A stretch of DNA of 64,000 nucleotides from Paludibacter sp. (GTDB lineage: Bacteria > Bacteroidota > Bacteroidia > Bacteroidales > Paludibacteraceae). The stretch is from positions 85,139 through 149,138 of the forward strand of contig JAAFGX010000001.1 in the NCBI GenBank assembly GCA_010365115.1. Reading direction: 5' to 3'. Position 1 is the first letter of the stretch; each line of letters begins with the position of its first letter. The notes beneath the pieces were generated by a model, which saw nothing but the letters and a program-made list of their open reading frames with translations, ran no database searches and had not been told where the DNA came from. This document shows, one piece after another, positions 9,282 through 18,384 of this stretch. The translations under genes were made by a program, and so were the position numbers.

Positions 9282-9830
9282 ATGAACATACAAATCAAAC
9301 AAATAGCAGAACGTCTTCGCGGATTGCGGGATGCGCTGGACTTGACCATAAGCCAGGCTGCCGAAAAATGCGGAATTTCCGAAGTTGAATATACCCGATA
9401 TGAATCTGGAAATTCTGATATTCCGCTCAGTTTTATTTGTGAAGTGGCACAAGTTTTTGGAGTAGAAACTACAGCGTTAATTTCAGGGAATGATCCTCAT
9501 TCGCTGGCATATTTCCTTACCCGTAAAGGAAATGGAGCAACTGTTGAACGGACAAAAGCATATAAATACCAATCGTTGGCACAAGGTTTTCGTCATGCTA
9601 ATGCAGAGCCTTTTGAAGTTACAGTAGAACCCAATGATAAACCATTTCATCTCAATTCTCATTCGGGACAGGAGTTTAATTTTATACTTGAAGGAACTGT
9701 GCAACTTCAAATTGCAGGTAATAATATTGTATTGAACGAGGGCGACAGTATCTATTTTGATGCTAACAAACCACACGGAATGAAAGCACTGAACGGAAAA
9801 AATGTACGTTTTCTAGCTGTGATTATATAA
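9282..9830 (+). CDS. XRE-family regulator with C-terminal cupin domain
   Basis: A 182-residue transcriptional regulator. Residues about 7-62 form a helix-turn-helix of the XRE type (LTISQAAEKCGISEVEYTRY, then GNSDIPLSFICEVAQVFGV). Residues about 108-180 form a small cupin barrel (GQEFNFILEGTVQLQIAG, then GDSIYFDANKPHG) likely to sense a small ligand. It lies between proC and an AMP-forming acyl-CoA synthetase. This pairing with the synthetase suggests control of carboxylic-acid activation, but that is inferred from context only. Confidence 0.88.
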   Translation: MNIQIKQIAERLRGLRDALDLTISQAAEKCGISEVEYTRYESGNSDIPLSFICEVAQVFGVETTALISGNDPHSLAYFLTRKGNGATVERTKAYKYQSLAQGFRHANAEPFEVTVEPNDKPFHLNSHSGQEFNFILEGTVQLQIAGNNIVLNEGDSIYFDANKPHGMKALNGKNVRFLAVII

Positions 9831-9834
9831 TTTT

Positions 9835-9906
9835 AACCACATAGAAGCACATAGTTATATAGTAACACTTAGTAATTCTTATGTAACTATGAGCTACTAT
9901 GTGGTT
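9835..9906. repeat. 72-base imperfect inverted repeat built from ACATAG units
   Basis: The left arm begins AACCACATAGAAGCACATAG and the right arm is its near-perfect inverse, ending ATGTGGTT. The arms are about 28 bases with a few mismatches around a 16-base centre. It lies between the XRE-cupin gene and the synthetase gene. RNA from it would form a long hairpin that could attenuate or process the transcript. It resembles a dispersed intergenic repeat rather than an IS end. Confidence 0.7.
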
Positions 9907-10053
9907 GATTTTAATTTGTCACAAAAAATATTTACACCTTAATTCATAATTTCATACCAAATAGTTCAGTTTTATCCCTCTTATTTGTAGAATTAAAGCT
10001 TCTGATATTACTTTGCAGAGCAAAATCAGAATAGCTCACACAAAAAATTACTT

Positions 10054-11712
10054 ATGTTAGAAAAGTATCTTCAACAAACTGAATTTAAAGACTTTGACGA
10101 TTTCAAAGCCAATTATAAACTTTTAGTTCCCGATAATTTTAATTTTGCCTATGATGTAGTGGATGAATGGGCAACCAAAGAACCCAATAAACGAGCCTTG
10201 TTATGGACAAATGATCAGGGCGAATGTAGGGAATTTACATTTGGTGAAATTAAAAAATACAGCGATCAGGCTGCTTCCTATTTTCAAAGCCTGGGTATAA
10301 AAAAAGGCGATATCGTGATGGCAATTCTCAAACGTCGTTTCGAGTTTTGGTTTACAATTTTAGCGTTGCATAAAATTGGTGCTGTCATTATTCCTGCCAC
10401 TCATTTATTGACTAAAAAAGATTTGGTTTACCGAAATAATGCTGCTGATATTAAGGCTATAATTGCTGTTGGCGAAGAAATTATTATCAATCATATTAAC
10501 GATTCAATCTACGAATCGCCAAGTGTGGAACTGTTGATTTCTGTTGGTCCGATTGTCCCGGAAAACTGGTGCAATTTCCACAAAGGAATAGAAAATGCTC
10601 AACCATTTACTCCCATTGTCAATGTAAATAAAAACGATGATCCGCTCATCATTAGTTTCACTTCCGGCACCACAGGGAATCCGAAAATGGTTTTGCTGGA
10701 TTGTGTTTATCCGTTGGCACATATTATTACAGCAAAATATTGGCACAATTTACGCGAAGATAGTTTGCACCTCACTATTGCCGATACTGGTTGGTTGAAA
10801 GCTGTCTGGGGGAAATTGTACGGACAGTGGATTGTTGGCGCATGTGTTTTTGTGTACGATCATGAGAAATTTACTCCGGCAGCTATGTTGGAAATGATTC
10901 AGAAATATCGAATTACTTCACTCTGCGCACCTCCAACTATTTTCCGCTTTTTGATTCGTGAAGATCTTTCCAACTATGATCTATCCTCTTTGGAATATTG
11001 CACTATTGCCGGCGAAGCCTTGAATCCTGCTGTTTACGAGCAGTTTTTAAAATTGACAGGTATAAAATTAAAGGAGGGTTACGGACAAAGTGAAACAACG
11101 TTATCGTTGTTTACTTCGCCCTGGACAAATCCAAAACCAGGATCAATGGGATTAATAAATCCACATTACGATGTCGATTTGCTGACCGCCGAAGGTCGTG
11201 TGGCAGAGGTGGGTGAGCAGGGACAAATTGTAATTCGCACAGACAAGCATTATCCTGTAGGACTTTTTAAAGGATATTACCGCAATGCAGCGCTCACAAA
11301 CGAAGCATGGCACGATAATATTTATTATACCGGCGATGTAGCTTGGCGAGATGAAGACGGTTATTTTTGGTTTGTTGGTCGTGCTGATGATGTGATTAAA
11401 AGTTCGGGTTATAGAATTGGACCGTTTGAAGTTGAAAGTGCACTAATGACTCATCCCGCAGTGGTAGAATGTGCTGTTACAGGAGTTCCCGATGAAATCC
11501 GTGGGCAACTTGTAAAGGCAACTATTATTCTTTCGAAAGAATACAAAGATAGAGCAGGAGATGAATTGGTGAAAGAAATTCAGGAACATGTAAAAACAGT
11601 TACTGCTCCTTACAAATATCCAAGAATGATAGAGTTTGTGGACGCTTTGCCAAAAACAATCAGTGGTAAAATTCGAAGAACTGAAATTAGAGAAAAAGAC
11701 AGTAAAAATTGA
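10054..11712 (+). CDS. AMP-forming acyl-CoA synthetase
   Basis: A 552-residue member of the ANL superfamily, activating a carboxylic acid to an acyl-adenylate and then to an acyl-CoA. The phosphate-binding loop is SFTSGTTGNPK (about residues 200-211). The A5 motif is EGYGQSETT, the A7 motif YYTGDVAWRDEDGY, the hinge/A8 region GRADDVIKSSGYRIGP (near 442), and the A10 catalytic lysine lies in KTISGKIRR (near 535). Overall it looks like a medium-chain or acetyl-CoA-synthetase-like ligase; the acid cannot be told. A TTACTTTG element just before 10021 may be its promoter, and a terminator follows at 11729. Confidence 0.88.
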   Translation: MLEKYLQQTEFKDFDDFKANYKLLVPDNFNFAYDVVDEWATKEPNKRALLWTNDQGECREFTFGEIKKYSDQAASYFQSLGIKKGDIVMAILKRRFEFWFTILALHKIGAVIIPATHLLTKKDLVYRNNAADIKAIIAVGEEIIINHINDSIYESPSVELLISVGPIVPENWCNFHKGIENAQPFTPIVNVNKNDDPLIISFTSGTTGNPKMVLLDCVYPLAHIITAKYWHNLREDSLHLTIADTGWLKAVWGKLYGQWIVGACVFVYDHEKFTPAAMLEMIQKYRITSLCAPPTIFRFLIREDLSNYDLSSLEYCTIAGEALNPAVYEQFLKLTGIKLKEGYGQSETTLSLFTSPWTNPKPGSMGLINPHYDVDLLTAEGRVAEVGEQGQIVIRTDKHYPVGLFKGYYRNAALTNEAWHDNIYYTGDVAWRDEDGYFWFVGRADDVIKSSGYRIGPFEVESALMTHPAVVECAVTGVPDEIRGQLVKATIILSKEYKDRAGDELVKEIQEHVKTVTAPYKYPRMIEFVDALPKTISGKIRRTEIREKDSKN

Positions 11713-11728
11713 GAATCAATCGATTTGT

Positions 11729-11763
11729 AAAAAGAGAGGAAAAGAAATCTTCCTCTCTTTTTT
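11729..11763 (+). terminator. intrinsic terminator after the acyl-CoA synthetase gene
   Basis: Hairpin AAAAAGAGAGGA, loop, TCCTCTCTTTTTT: an inverted repeat followed directly by a T-run, 17 bases after the stop codon at 11712. Confidence 0.8.
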
Positions 11764-11807
11764 GGATTTATATTCAAATATTTGCACTGTTTGATTGAAA
11801 AAAGCAT

Positions 11808-11815
11808 TATTTTTG
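11808..11815 (+). promoter_or_regulatory. -7 promoter element for upp
   Basis: TATTTTTG, an exact TAnnTTTG match. The predicted start of transcription is only a few bases before the ATG at 11834, giving a very short leader. TTTG motifs lie upstream at 11781 and 11790. Confidence 0.6.
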
Positions 11816-11833
11816 TTCAAAAATACAACATAA

Positions 11834-12487
11834 ATGAAAATCATAAATTTAGCGGAAAATAATTCCATTCTGAAACATTACATTAAAGAAATACGATCCG
11901 TAAAAATTCAAAAAGATTCCATGCGTTTTCGTCGGAATATGGAGCGAATTGGCGAGATAATGGCCTATGAGATAAGTAAAACCATGCGTTACAAGGCGGA
12001 AGATGTGAAAACTCCGCTAGGCATCTCAAGCACTGAAGTAATTGACGAAAAAATTGTGATTGCCACCATTCTTCGAGCAGGATTGCCGTTTCATACCGGA
12101 TTTCTGAATTACTTTGATGGTGCTGAAAATGCATTTGTGTCAGCTTATCGAAAATACAAGGATGCGCTAAAATTTGATATTTACATTGAATATATCGCAT
12201 CACCAAATCTGGATGGTAAAACTTTGATTATTACCGATCCGATGCTGGCAACCGGAGGTTCAATGGAATTGGCTTACGGCGCATTGCTTACCAAGGGGAA
12301 ACCGGCTCACATTCATATTGCAACGGTTATTTCCAGTCAGGTGGCGATTGATTATGTGGCTTCACATTTCCCTGATGCTAAAACCACCGTTTGGGCAGCA
12401 GCAATAGATCCTGAACTGAACGAACATTCATATATTATTCCGGGACTGGGTGATGCAGGTGATTTGGCGTATGGTGAGAAATTATAG
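11834..12487 (+). CDS. upp: uracil phosphoribosyltransferase
   Basis: Pyrimidine-salvage enzyme converting uracil and PRPP to UMP in the cytosol. It is 217 residues. The signature motifs are all present: ILRAGLPF, the PRPP-binding loop TDPMLATGGSM near residues 134-144, and the C-terminal uracil-binding GLGDAGDLAYGEKL. It is a monocistronic unit with its own promoter at 11808 and a perfect hairpin terminator at 12546. Confidence 0.95.
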   Translation: MKIINLAENNSILKHYIKEIRSVKIQKDSMRFRRNMERIGEIMAYEISKTMRYKAEDVKTPLGISSTEVIDEKIVIATILRAGLPFHTGFLNYFDGAENAFVSAYRKYKDALKFDIYIEYIASPNLDGKTLIITDPMLATGGSMELAYGALLTKGKPAHIHIATVISSQVAIDYVASHFPDAKTTVWAAAIDPELNEHSYIIPGLGDAGDLAYGEKL

Positions 12488-12545
12488 TGTTAAAAATTCA
12501 TTTTTTATACTAATTGGATCACTACATGTGATTCCATGATATTTT

Positions 12546-12589
12546 TATCGGCTGAACTTTATTTTTGAAGTTCAGCCGATATTTTTTTT
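12546..12589 (+). terminator. intrinsic terminator after upp
   Basis: A perfect 14-base inverted repeat, TATCGGCTGAACTT and its complement, around an eight-base loop, followed by a run of eight T. It sits between convergent upp and uvrA and may serve both. Confidence 0.9.
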
Positions 12590-12649
12590 ATCAATAAGCC
12601 AATATAAATATTGTGAAAACAATGATATTCAACACTTTGCATTTAGTAT

Positions 12650-15460
12650 CTATTTCATTTTCTCTTTCAGATATTTTCCAGTATACGATGCTTTGCAGTC
12701 AATAATTCTTTCTGGAGTTCCTTCAAAAACAAGATTTCCTCCTTTGTCTCCTCCCTCGGGTCCAATATCTATAATGTGATCGGCACATTTTATGACTTCG
12801 ATATTGTGTTCAATAATTATTACGGTATGACCTTTGAAAATTAATGCATTAAGAGCTTTTAATAAGGTTTTAATATCATGGAAATGCAAGCCGGTGGTTG
12901 GTTCGTCAAAAACAAAAATGGTTGGTTCTGATTTTTCGTTTGCAAGAAACGAAGCCAGTTTTACGCGCTGACTTTCACCACCCGAAAGTGTACTGCTCGA
13001 TTGACCAAGTTTTACATACCCAACGCCAACATCCTGCAACGGTTTCATACGTTTCACAATTTTTTTCTCAATACTCCCTTGATTTTCGGAAAAGAATTCA
13101 ATCGCCTGATTGACTGTCATTTGTAATACGTCGAAGATATTTACGTCTCGGTATTGAACATCGAGCACATCTTGTTTGAAGCGTTTTCCATGGCAATGTT
13201 CACACTCCAACACCAGATCGGCCATAAACTGCATTTCCACCGTTACTGTTCCCTCGCCCTGACATTCTTCGCATCGTCCACCTTCGGTATTGAATGAGAA
13301 ATGCGAAGCAGTATAATTCATTTGTTTGGAAAGCTGTTGATCGGCAAAAAGTTTACGAATTTCGTCGTAGGCTTTTATATACGTTACCGGATTGGAGCGA
13401 GATGAACGTCCGATGGGGTTCTGATCAACAAATTCAATGTCTTTTGCCAAATGCATACTGCCTTTCAATGTTCCAAACTGTCCGGTGCGATCGGCCACGC
13501 CACCGTAATACTTTTTCAAAGCGGCATAAAACACATTGCGTACCAACGACGATTTCCCTGAACCGCTAACGCCGGTTATAACAGTCATAACGTTTAAAGG
13601 AAATTTTACATCAATGCCTTTCAAGTTGTTTTCGCGCGCACCAAGCACTTCGATAAAATTATTCCATTTTCGGCGATGTGTTGGAATATCAATAGCTTCT
13701 TCTCCCCATAAATACTTCAAAGTGTACGATTTGGAGCTATCTAAGCTTCCCCCTTTAGGGAGATTGAGGGGGCATATTCCCTGAAAAACCACTTCGCCAC
13801 CCAATCTTCCAGCATTTGGACCAATATCGATAATATAATCTGCAGCCCTCATAATTTCCTCGTCGTGTTCTACAACCACTACCGTATTTCCTAAATCACG
13901 AAGTTGTTTCAGTACTTTTATAAGCAAATGCGTATCGCGCGAATGCAATCCAATGCTCGGTTCGTCTAAAATATAAAGTGACCCAACCAAACTGCTTCCC
14001 AATGAAGTTGCCAGATTAATGCGCTGACTTTCACCACCAGAAAGCGAGTTAGATAATCTGTTTAGAGTCAGATAACCTAATCCTACATCCAATAGAAATT
14101 GAATCCGATTATTTATTTCTAACAATAACCGTTTGGCGATGGCAGCATCTTGTTCATCTAGCTTTATAGTATCAAAATAAATTTTTAAAGTGCTAATTGG
14201 CATAATCACAAGTTCAGATATCGATTTTCTATCAATGCGAATGTATGAAGCTTCTTTTTTTAACCGGCTTCCATTGCATTCCGGACAAATCGTTTTTCCT
14301 CTGTAACGAGCTAACATTACACGATATTGAATTTTATACTGTCCGGCTTCCAAATGTTTGAAAAATGCATTTAATCCCTCAAAATATTTATTTCCTGTCC
14401 AAATCAGCTGTCGCTGTTCTTCTGTCAATTCGTAATAAGGTTTGTGAATAGGAAAATTGTATTTAGTTGCTGTTTGAATCAGTTGGTTTTTCCATTCGCT
14501 CATTACTTCGCCTTTCCAGCAAGCCACTGCATCTTCGAAAATGGATAAGTTTTTATTTGGAACAACCAAATCTTCATCTATTCCAATGACTCGCCCGAAT
14601 CCTTCACATTTTGGACAAGCTCCCAACGGACTGTTGAAACTAAATGTGTGAACTGTTGGTGTTTCAAATTTTATTCCATCTGCTTCAAAAGTCTTTGAAA
14701 ACTCAAGCATTTGCGTTTCGTTTTCTAAAAAAATTTTAAGAATGCAAGTTCCATTTCCTTCGAAAAAAGCAGTTTCAATTGAGTCGTTAAGTCGGCTGAT
14801 GGCTGTTTGGTTGTGTTCCACCAATAAACGATCTATGAGTAAATAAATAGATTTTTTATCTATTGATTTGTCCTTTTTTTCGATCAATTCTGAAATCTGA
14901 ATAATTTCACCGTTAATTTCTACACGGCTGAAACCCTGTAGTTGCAACCCGTGTAGTTGTTCAGACATGGTTCTGTCGGCAGTTGGACTAACCGGCGACA
15001 TTATCATTAATTTTGTACCATCTGCATAATTCATGGCCGCATCTATCACATCCTGTGCCTCATGTCTTCTGACCAATTCACCAGTTACCGGCGAATAAGT
15101 TTTGCCAATACGTGCATAAAGCAGCTTTATATATTCGTAAATTTCAGTAGAAGTACCAACTGTCGAACGCGGATTTCGAGTGTTCACTCGCTGTTCAATG
15201 GCTATTGCCGGTGGAATCCCTTTGATAAAATCCACTTCGGGTTTACTCATTCGTCCTAAAAACTGACGGGCATAGGACGAAAGACTTTCTACATAACGAC
15301 GCTGACCTTCTGCATAAAGTGTATCGAAAGCAAGCGACGATTTTCCTGAACCCGATAAGCCGGTAATAACCACCAATTTATTGCGTGGTATTTCCACATC
15401 AATATTTTTAAGGTTATGAACTCGGGCACCTTTAATAATTATATTTCCCTGTTTTGACAT
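12650..15460 (-). CDS. uvrA: excinuclease ABC subunit A (UvrA)
   Basis: DNA-damage recognition ATPase of nucleotide excision repair, 936 residues. It has two ABC units: Walker A loops GLSGSGKSS (near 34) and GVSGSGKSS (near 634), and ABC signatures LSGGESQRI (near 473) and LSGGESQRV (near 824). Cysteine motifs of the zinc modules are present (CPKCEG, CPECNG near 392, CEECQG, CEHCHG). A UvrB-binding domain follows the first Walker A region, so this is the UvrA1 class. One oddity: residues about 561-576 ([14 protein letters not shown]) are encoded by a GC-rich palindromic repeat (13741-13775) inserted in frame into the linker between the two halves. An exact TAnnTTTG element lies upstream at 15577. 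Confidence 0.96.
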   Translation of the reverse strand: MSKQGNIIIKGARVHNLKNIDVEIPRNKLVVITGLSGSGKSSLAFDTLYAEGQRRYVESLSSYARQFLGRMSKPEVDFIKGIPPAIAIEQRVNTRNPRSTVGTSTEIYEYIKLLYARIGKTYSPVTGELVRRHEAQDVIDAAMNYADGTKLMIMSPVSPTADRTMSEQLHGLQLQGFSRVEINGEIIQISELIEKKDKSIDKKSIYLLIDRLLVEHNQTAISRLNDSIETAFFEGNGTCILKIFLENETQMLEFSKTFEADGIKFETPTVHTFSFNSPLGACPKCEGFGRVIGIDEDLVVPNKNLSIFEDAVACWKGEVMSEWKNQLIQTATKYNFPIHKPYYELTEEQRQLIWTGNKYFEGLNAFFKHLEAGQYKIQYRVMLARYRGKTICPECNGSRLKKEASYIRIDRKSISELVIMPISTLKIYFDTIKLDEQDAAIAKRLLLEINNRIQFLLDVGLGYLTLNRLSNSLSGGESQRINLATSLGSSLVGSLYILDEPSIGLHSRDTHLLIKVLKQLRDLGNTVVVVEHDEEIMRAADYIIDIGPNAGRLGGEVVFQGICPLNLPKGGSLDSSKSYTLKYLWGEEAIDIPTHRRKWNNFIEVLGARENNLKGIDVKFPLNVMTVITGVSGSGKSSLVRNVFYAALKKYYGGVADRTGQFGTLKGSMHLAKDIEFVDQNPIGRSSRSNPVTYIKAYDEIRKLFADQQLSKQMNYTASHFSFNTEGGRCEECQGEGTVTVEMQFMADLVLECEHCHGKRFKQDVLDVQYRDVNIFDVLQMTVNQAIEFFSENQGSIEKKIVKRMKPLQDVGVGYVKLGQSSSTLSGGESQRVKLASFLANEKSEPTIFVFDEPTTGLHFHDIKTLLKALNALIFKGHTVIIIEHNIEVIKCADHIIDIGPEGGDKGGNLVFEGTPERIIDCKASYTGKYLKEKMK
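13741..13775 (-). repeat. palindromic repeat element inside the uvrA reading frame
   Basis: On the minus strand this reads GCCCCCTCAATCTCCC, then TAAAGGGGGAAGCTTAG. It has the same design (CCCCCTnAATC-CCC...GGGGGA) as the intergenic elements at 17069-17100 and 17144-17177. It adds about 12-14 residues to UvrA without breaking the frame, at a surface linker rather than in a conserved domain. Confidence 0.7.
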
Positions 15461-15576
15461 GCTCTAATTTAATTCAGAATGAATAATTTCCATTCAATAA
15501 TAAGGTAATAAGTCGAATTTTGTTCAGTTGTTTTCTAATTATTACTATCTATTTTCTATTTTTTTTCTTCGACCTA

Positions 15577-15584
15577 CAAAGATA
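15577..15584 (-). promoter_or_regulatory. -7 promoter element for uvrA
   Basis: TATCTTTG on the minus strand, an exact TAnnTTTG match about 117 bases before the uvrA ATG at 15460. No clear -33 TTTG. Confidence 0.55.
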
Positions 15585-15818
15585 CAACATTAGTTATAAT
15601 CTTGTTAGTAAATAAAATCATTATTGATTTATTAGATTGGCTAAACATTTTTTATGTTTGAACAAAAACGGCTATAATCAATATTTTGAACTTTTAAGAA
15701 TAAAAATGTATATTTTATAGTATATGTATCCATTTATTATTTATAAATATACTAAATGGCAATTAAATACAAGGGTATTCAATTAAAATATGGAATAAAT
15801 ATAAGAAAACTGTTTAAT

Positions 15819-15843
15819 ATATGCATATTAATTTGTACTTTTG
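15819..15843 (+). promoter_or_regulatory. argR promoter with possible autoregulatory operator
   Basis: TACTTTTG at 15836-15843 matches TAnnTTTG exactly, 27 bases before the ArgR ATG at 15870. The 10-base palindrome ATATGCATAT (15819-15828) lies in the spacer between the -33 and -7 positions, and a second TATGCAT is at 15861-15867 by the start codon. A repressor bound there would block the promoter, so these are candidate ArgR sites. The promoter is well supported; the operator is a guess. Confidence 0.5.
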
Positions 15844-15869
15844 CCACAAATCTAAATAATTATGCATTT

Positions 15870-16340
15870 ATGAAGAATAAACGAAATCGTTTACAAATAA
15901 TCTCTGAAATTCTTCGGTCGACCGTGGTTGGGAGTCAGGAAGAGTTGTTGAAAATGCTCAATGAGCGACAGTGTGAAGTAACTCAAGCAACTTTGTCGCG
16001 TGATTTGAAATTGCTTAAAGTAGCAAAGACACCATTGTCAAATGGTACCTATAAATATATTTTGCCATCGTACAATAAACCGTTGCCAAATCAAGGAGCA
16101 TTCAGTTCATTAATCGCTCATGGTGCAGTTTTAAGCCTCGAGTTTTCTGGTCATTTGGGAGTCGTTAAAACAAAACCAGGATATGCCAGTGCCATTGCAT
16201 GGGATATTGACAGCAAAGGTACAGAGGAAGTGTTAGGAACTATAGCCGGTGATGATACTATTTTAGTTATTCCACGTGAAGGTATATCACGTGAAGCCAT
16301 ACTTGACATGTTGAATGTGACTTTTGCAGATAAAAACTAA
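15870..16340 (+). CDS. argR: arginine repressor ArgR
   Basis: A 156-residue arginine-responsive regulator. The N-terminal winged helix-turn-helix (about residues 1-70) contains GSQEELLKMLNERQCEVTQA and TLSRDLKLLKV. The C-terminal hexamerisation/arginine-binding domain contains the characteristic GTIAGDDTILVIPRE. I chose the ATG at 15870 rather than an upstream start at 15756 because it gives family length and lies just after a consensus promoter. It is followed by a GNAT acyltransferase and argG in the same direction, so it probably controls them and itself. Confidence 0.93.
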   Translation: MKNKRNRLQIISEILRSTVVGSQEELLKMLNERQCEVTQATLSRDLKLLKVAKTPLSNGTYKYILPSYNKPLPNQGAFSSLIAHGAVLSLEFSGHLGVVKTKPGYASAIAWDIDSKGTEEVLGTIAGDDTILVIPREGISREAILDMLNVTFADKN

Positions 16341-16503
16341 AAATTTATTGCAGAACATATTAATTTCATAAAGAATAATTGTTTAGTAATTTGGGAAATA
16401 TCTTCAGTGATAGTATTTGAATTAAAAAAAAATAGAAATAAAAAGCACCTTTGCAAAATACTTATTTTTTTGTGAAGAATTAAAGAATTCAATTAAATTG
16501 GAA

Positions 16504-17067
16504 ATGGATAAAGAAAATACCGTTGACGAAATAAAGGTACAAGTAGCCGATGAGCGTTTTTTAGGATATGTTGATACAATTTTGACCACCATAGCCGATG
16601 CGGCAAAAGTTAGAGGAACAGGAATAGCCAGACGCTCGCCCGAGTATATCGAGCAAAAAATTAAAGAAGGAAAAGCAATCATAGCGCTTAATGGCGAGGA
16701 GTTTGCAGGGTTTTGTTACATTGAATCATGGGGTAACAAGAAGTTTGTTGCCAATTCTGGTTTAATCGTAGTTGATAAATTTCGTGGTCATGGATTGGCG
16801 AAAAGAATAAAACGCAAAGCTTTTGAACTTTCTCGACTGCGTTATCCAGATGCAAAAATATTCGGTTTAACCACTGGTTTGGCTGTGATGAAAATTAACT
16901 CAGAACTTGGTTACAAACCAGTTACGTTCTCTGAACTAACAGATGATGAGGCATTTTGGAAAGGTTGTCAAAGTTGTGTAAATTATGACATTTTACAACG
17001 TACAGAACGCAAACATTGTTTATGTACAGGTATGTTATTTGATCCTGCAAAGGACGAAGCGAAATAG
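16504..17067 (+). CDS. GNAT-family N-acyltransferase of the arginine cluster
   Basis: A 187-residue GNAT protein (acyl-CoA-dependent acyltransferase). The acetyl-CoA-binding core is VVDKFRGHGLAKRIKRKAFE, preceded by the strand region FAGFCYIES. It lies between argR and argG. In Bacteroides the arginine pathway uses succinylated intermediates, so this gene is a reasonable candidate for the first, glutamate-acylating step (acetyl or succinyl donor). That assignment rests on position only. A TTG at 16498 is an alternative start; the ATG at 16504 is preferred. A CACCTTTG element near 16457 may be its promoter. Confidence 0.8.
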   Translation: MDKENTVDEIKVQVADERFLGYVDTILTTIADAAKVRGTGIARRSPEYIEQKIKEGKAIIALNGEEFAGFCYIESWGNKKFVANSGLIVVDKFRGHGLAKRIKRKAFELSRLRYPDAKIFGLTTGLAVMKINSELGYKPVTFSELTDDEAFWKGCQSCVNYDILQRTERKHCLCTGMLFDPAKDEAK

Positions 17068-17068
17068 C

Positions 17069-17177
17069 TGTCCCCTAAATCGCCCAAGGGTGACTTCAAG
17101 AGGGAATTAGCAGTGTTAATAAATTATATAAATCAAACTATTTAAAATTCCTCCTTCGGGGGATTTAAGGGGGCTTT
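17069..17177. repeat. pair of inverted palindromic repeats before argG
   Basis: Two related GC-rich elements face each other. The left begins CCCCTAAATCGCCCAAGGG (17072 on). The right, read on the minus strand, begins GCCCCCTTAAATCCCCCGAA (17177 back). They flank about 40 AT-rich bases. The right copy ends only two bases before the argG ATG at 17179, so it occupies the ribosome-binding region. Both are the same family as the element inside uvrA. Confidence 0.7.
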
Positions 17178-17178
17178 A

Positions 17179-18378
17179 ATGAAAGAAAAAGTATTATTAG
17201 CATTTAGTGGCGGTCTGGATACATCCTTTTGCGCCATGTATCTGGCTCAAGAAAAAGGTTATGAAGTACACACAGCTGTAGCCAACACTGGTGGGTTTAG
17301 TGATGAAGAATTGAAAGTGATTGAATATAAGGCATTTCGCCTTGGAGCAACTACCCATGTGACATTAGATGTTACACAAGAGTATTACGATAAAAGCATA
17401 AAATACATGGTTTTTGGCAATGTGCTTCGCAATGGAACTTATCCCATTTCGGTGAGTTCGGAGCGTATTTTTCAAGCTATTGCCATTATTAATTATGCAA
17501 AAGAAATTGGTGCAGATTATGTTGCACACGGTAGCACTGGAGCCGGAAACGATCAGGTACGTTTCGACTTAACTTTTGATGTAATTGCCCCGGAAATTAA
17601 AATTCTGACTCCAACACGTGATATGGTGTTGACGCGCGAATATGAAATAAATTATTTGAAAGATCACGGTTTTGTAGCTGATTTTAAAAAGATGGAATAT
17701 TCCATTAATAAAGGATTGTGGGGAACCAGTATTGGCGGTAAGGAAACATTGAAATCAGAACAAACTTTGCCAGAAGAGGCTTATCCAAGTCAGGTTCAAA
17801 AACAAGGAGAAGAAACTGTTACCATTGGATTTGAAAACGGTGAAATTTGTTCGGTGAATGGGAATAGCAATGAAAATAAGGTTTTGTTGATAAATCAATT
17901 AGAAGATATTGCAAACAAATACGGAATTGGCAGGGATATGCATATTGGCGATACGATTATCGGAATCAAAGGTCGTGTGGGATTTGAAGCTGCTGCTCCA
18001 CTATTGATTATCAATGCGCATAAAATGCTTGAAAAACATACGCTTACCAAATGGCAGCAATACTGGAAAGATCAGTTGGGCAACTGGTACGGAATGTTCC
18101 TCCACGAGGCACAATATATGGAACCGGTAATGCGTGATATTGAGCAATTTCTGCAAAGTTCACAACAAAACGTTACAGGAAGTGTGATTGTCAATCTTCG
18201 TCCATACAGCTACACATTGGTGGGAGTTGAAAGTACTTTCGACCTTATGAAAACAGATTTTGGCGAATACGGTGAAGTGAATCGCGCCTGGAGTGCTGAT
18301 GATGTAAAAGGTTTTACCAAAATTATGGGCAACCAAATGAAAATTTACTATAACGTTCAGAAACGAAACGAAAAATAA
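17179..18378 (+). CDS. argG: argininosuccinate synthase
   Basis: A 399-residue cytosolic enzyme joining citrulline and aspartate with ATP to argininosuccinate. The ATP-binding loop AFSGGLDTS is at residues 8-16. The citrulline/aspartate-binding motif HGSTGAGNDQVRFD is near residues 117-130. It is in line with argR and the GNAT gene, though separated from the latter by 111 bases of repeat DNA. The start codon abuts a palindromic repeat, leaving no room for a normal leader. In related organisms, as I recall, argC and argD follow. Here the next sequence is the decayed end of a polysaccharide locus on the other strand. Confidence 0.95.
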   Translation: MKEKVLLAFSGGLDTSFCAMYLAQEKGYEVHTAVANTGGFSDEELKVIEYKAFRLGATTHVTLDVTQEYYDKSIKYMVFGNVLRNGTYPISVSSERIFQAIAIINYAKEIGADYVAHGSTGAGNDQVRFDLTFDVIAPEIKILTPTRDMVLTREYEINYLKDHGFVADFKKMEYSINKGLWGTSIGGKETLKSEQTLPEEAYPSQVQKQGEETVTIGFENGEICSVNGNSNENKVLLINQLEDIANKYGIGRDMHIGDTIIGIKGRVGFEAAAPLLIINAHKMLEKHTLTKWQQYWKDQLGNWYGMFLHEAQYMEPVMRDIEQFLQSSQQNVTGSVIVNLRPYSYTLVGVESTFDLMKTDFGEYGEVNRAWSADDVKGFTKIMGNQMKIYYNVQKRNEK

Positions 18379-18384
18379 GAAAAT

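Larger units (their letters stand above)
15461..15869. other. divergent uvrA-argR intergenic region
   Basis: About 410 AT-rich bases. It holds the uvrA promoter element (15577-15584, minus), the argR promoter element (15836-15843, plus), a small palindrome ATATGCATAT at 15819-15828, and short palindrome-like A/T stretches around 15711-15760. A reading frame running into argR from 15756 exists but is not the likely start. No RNA gene or repeat element is recognised. Confidence 0.6.
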
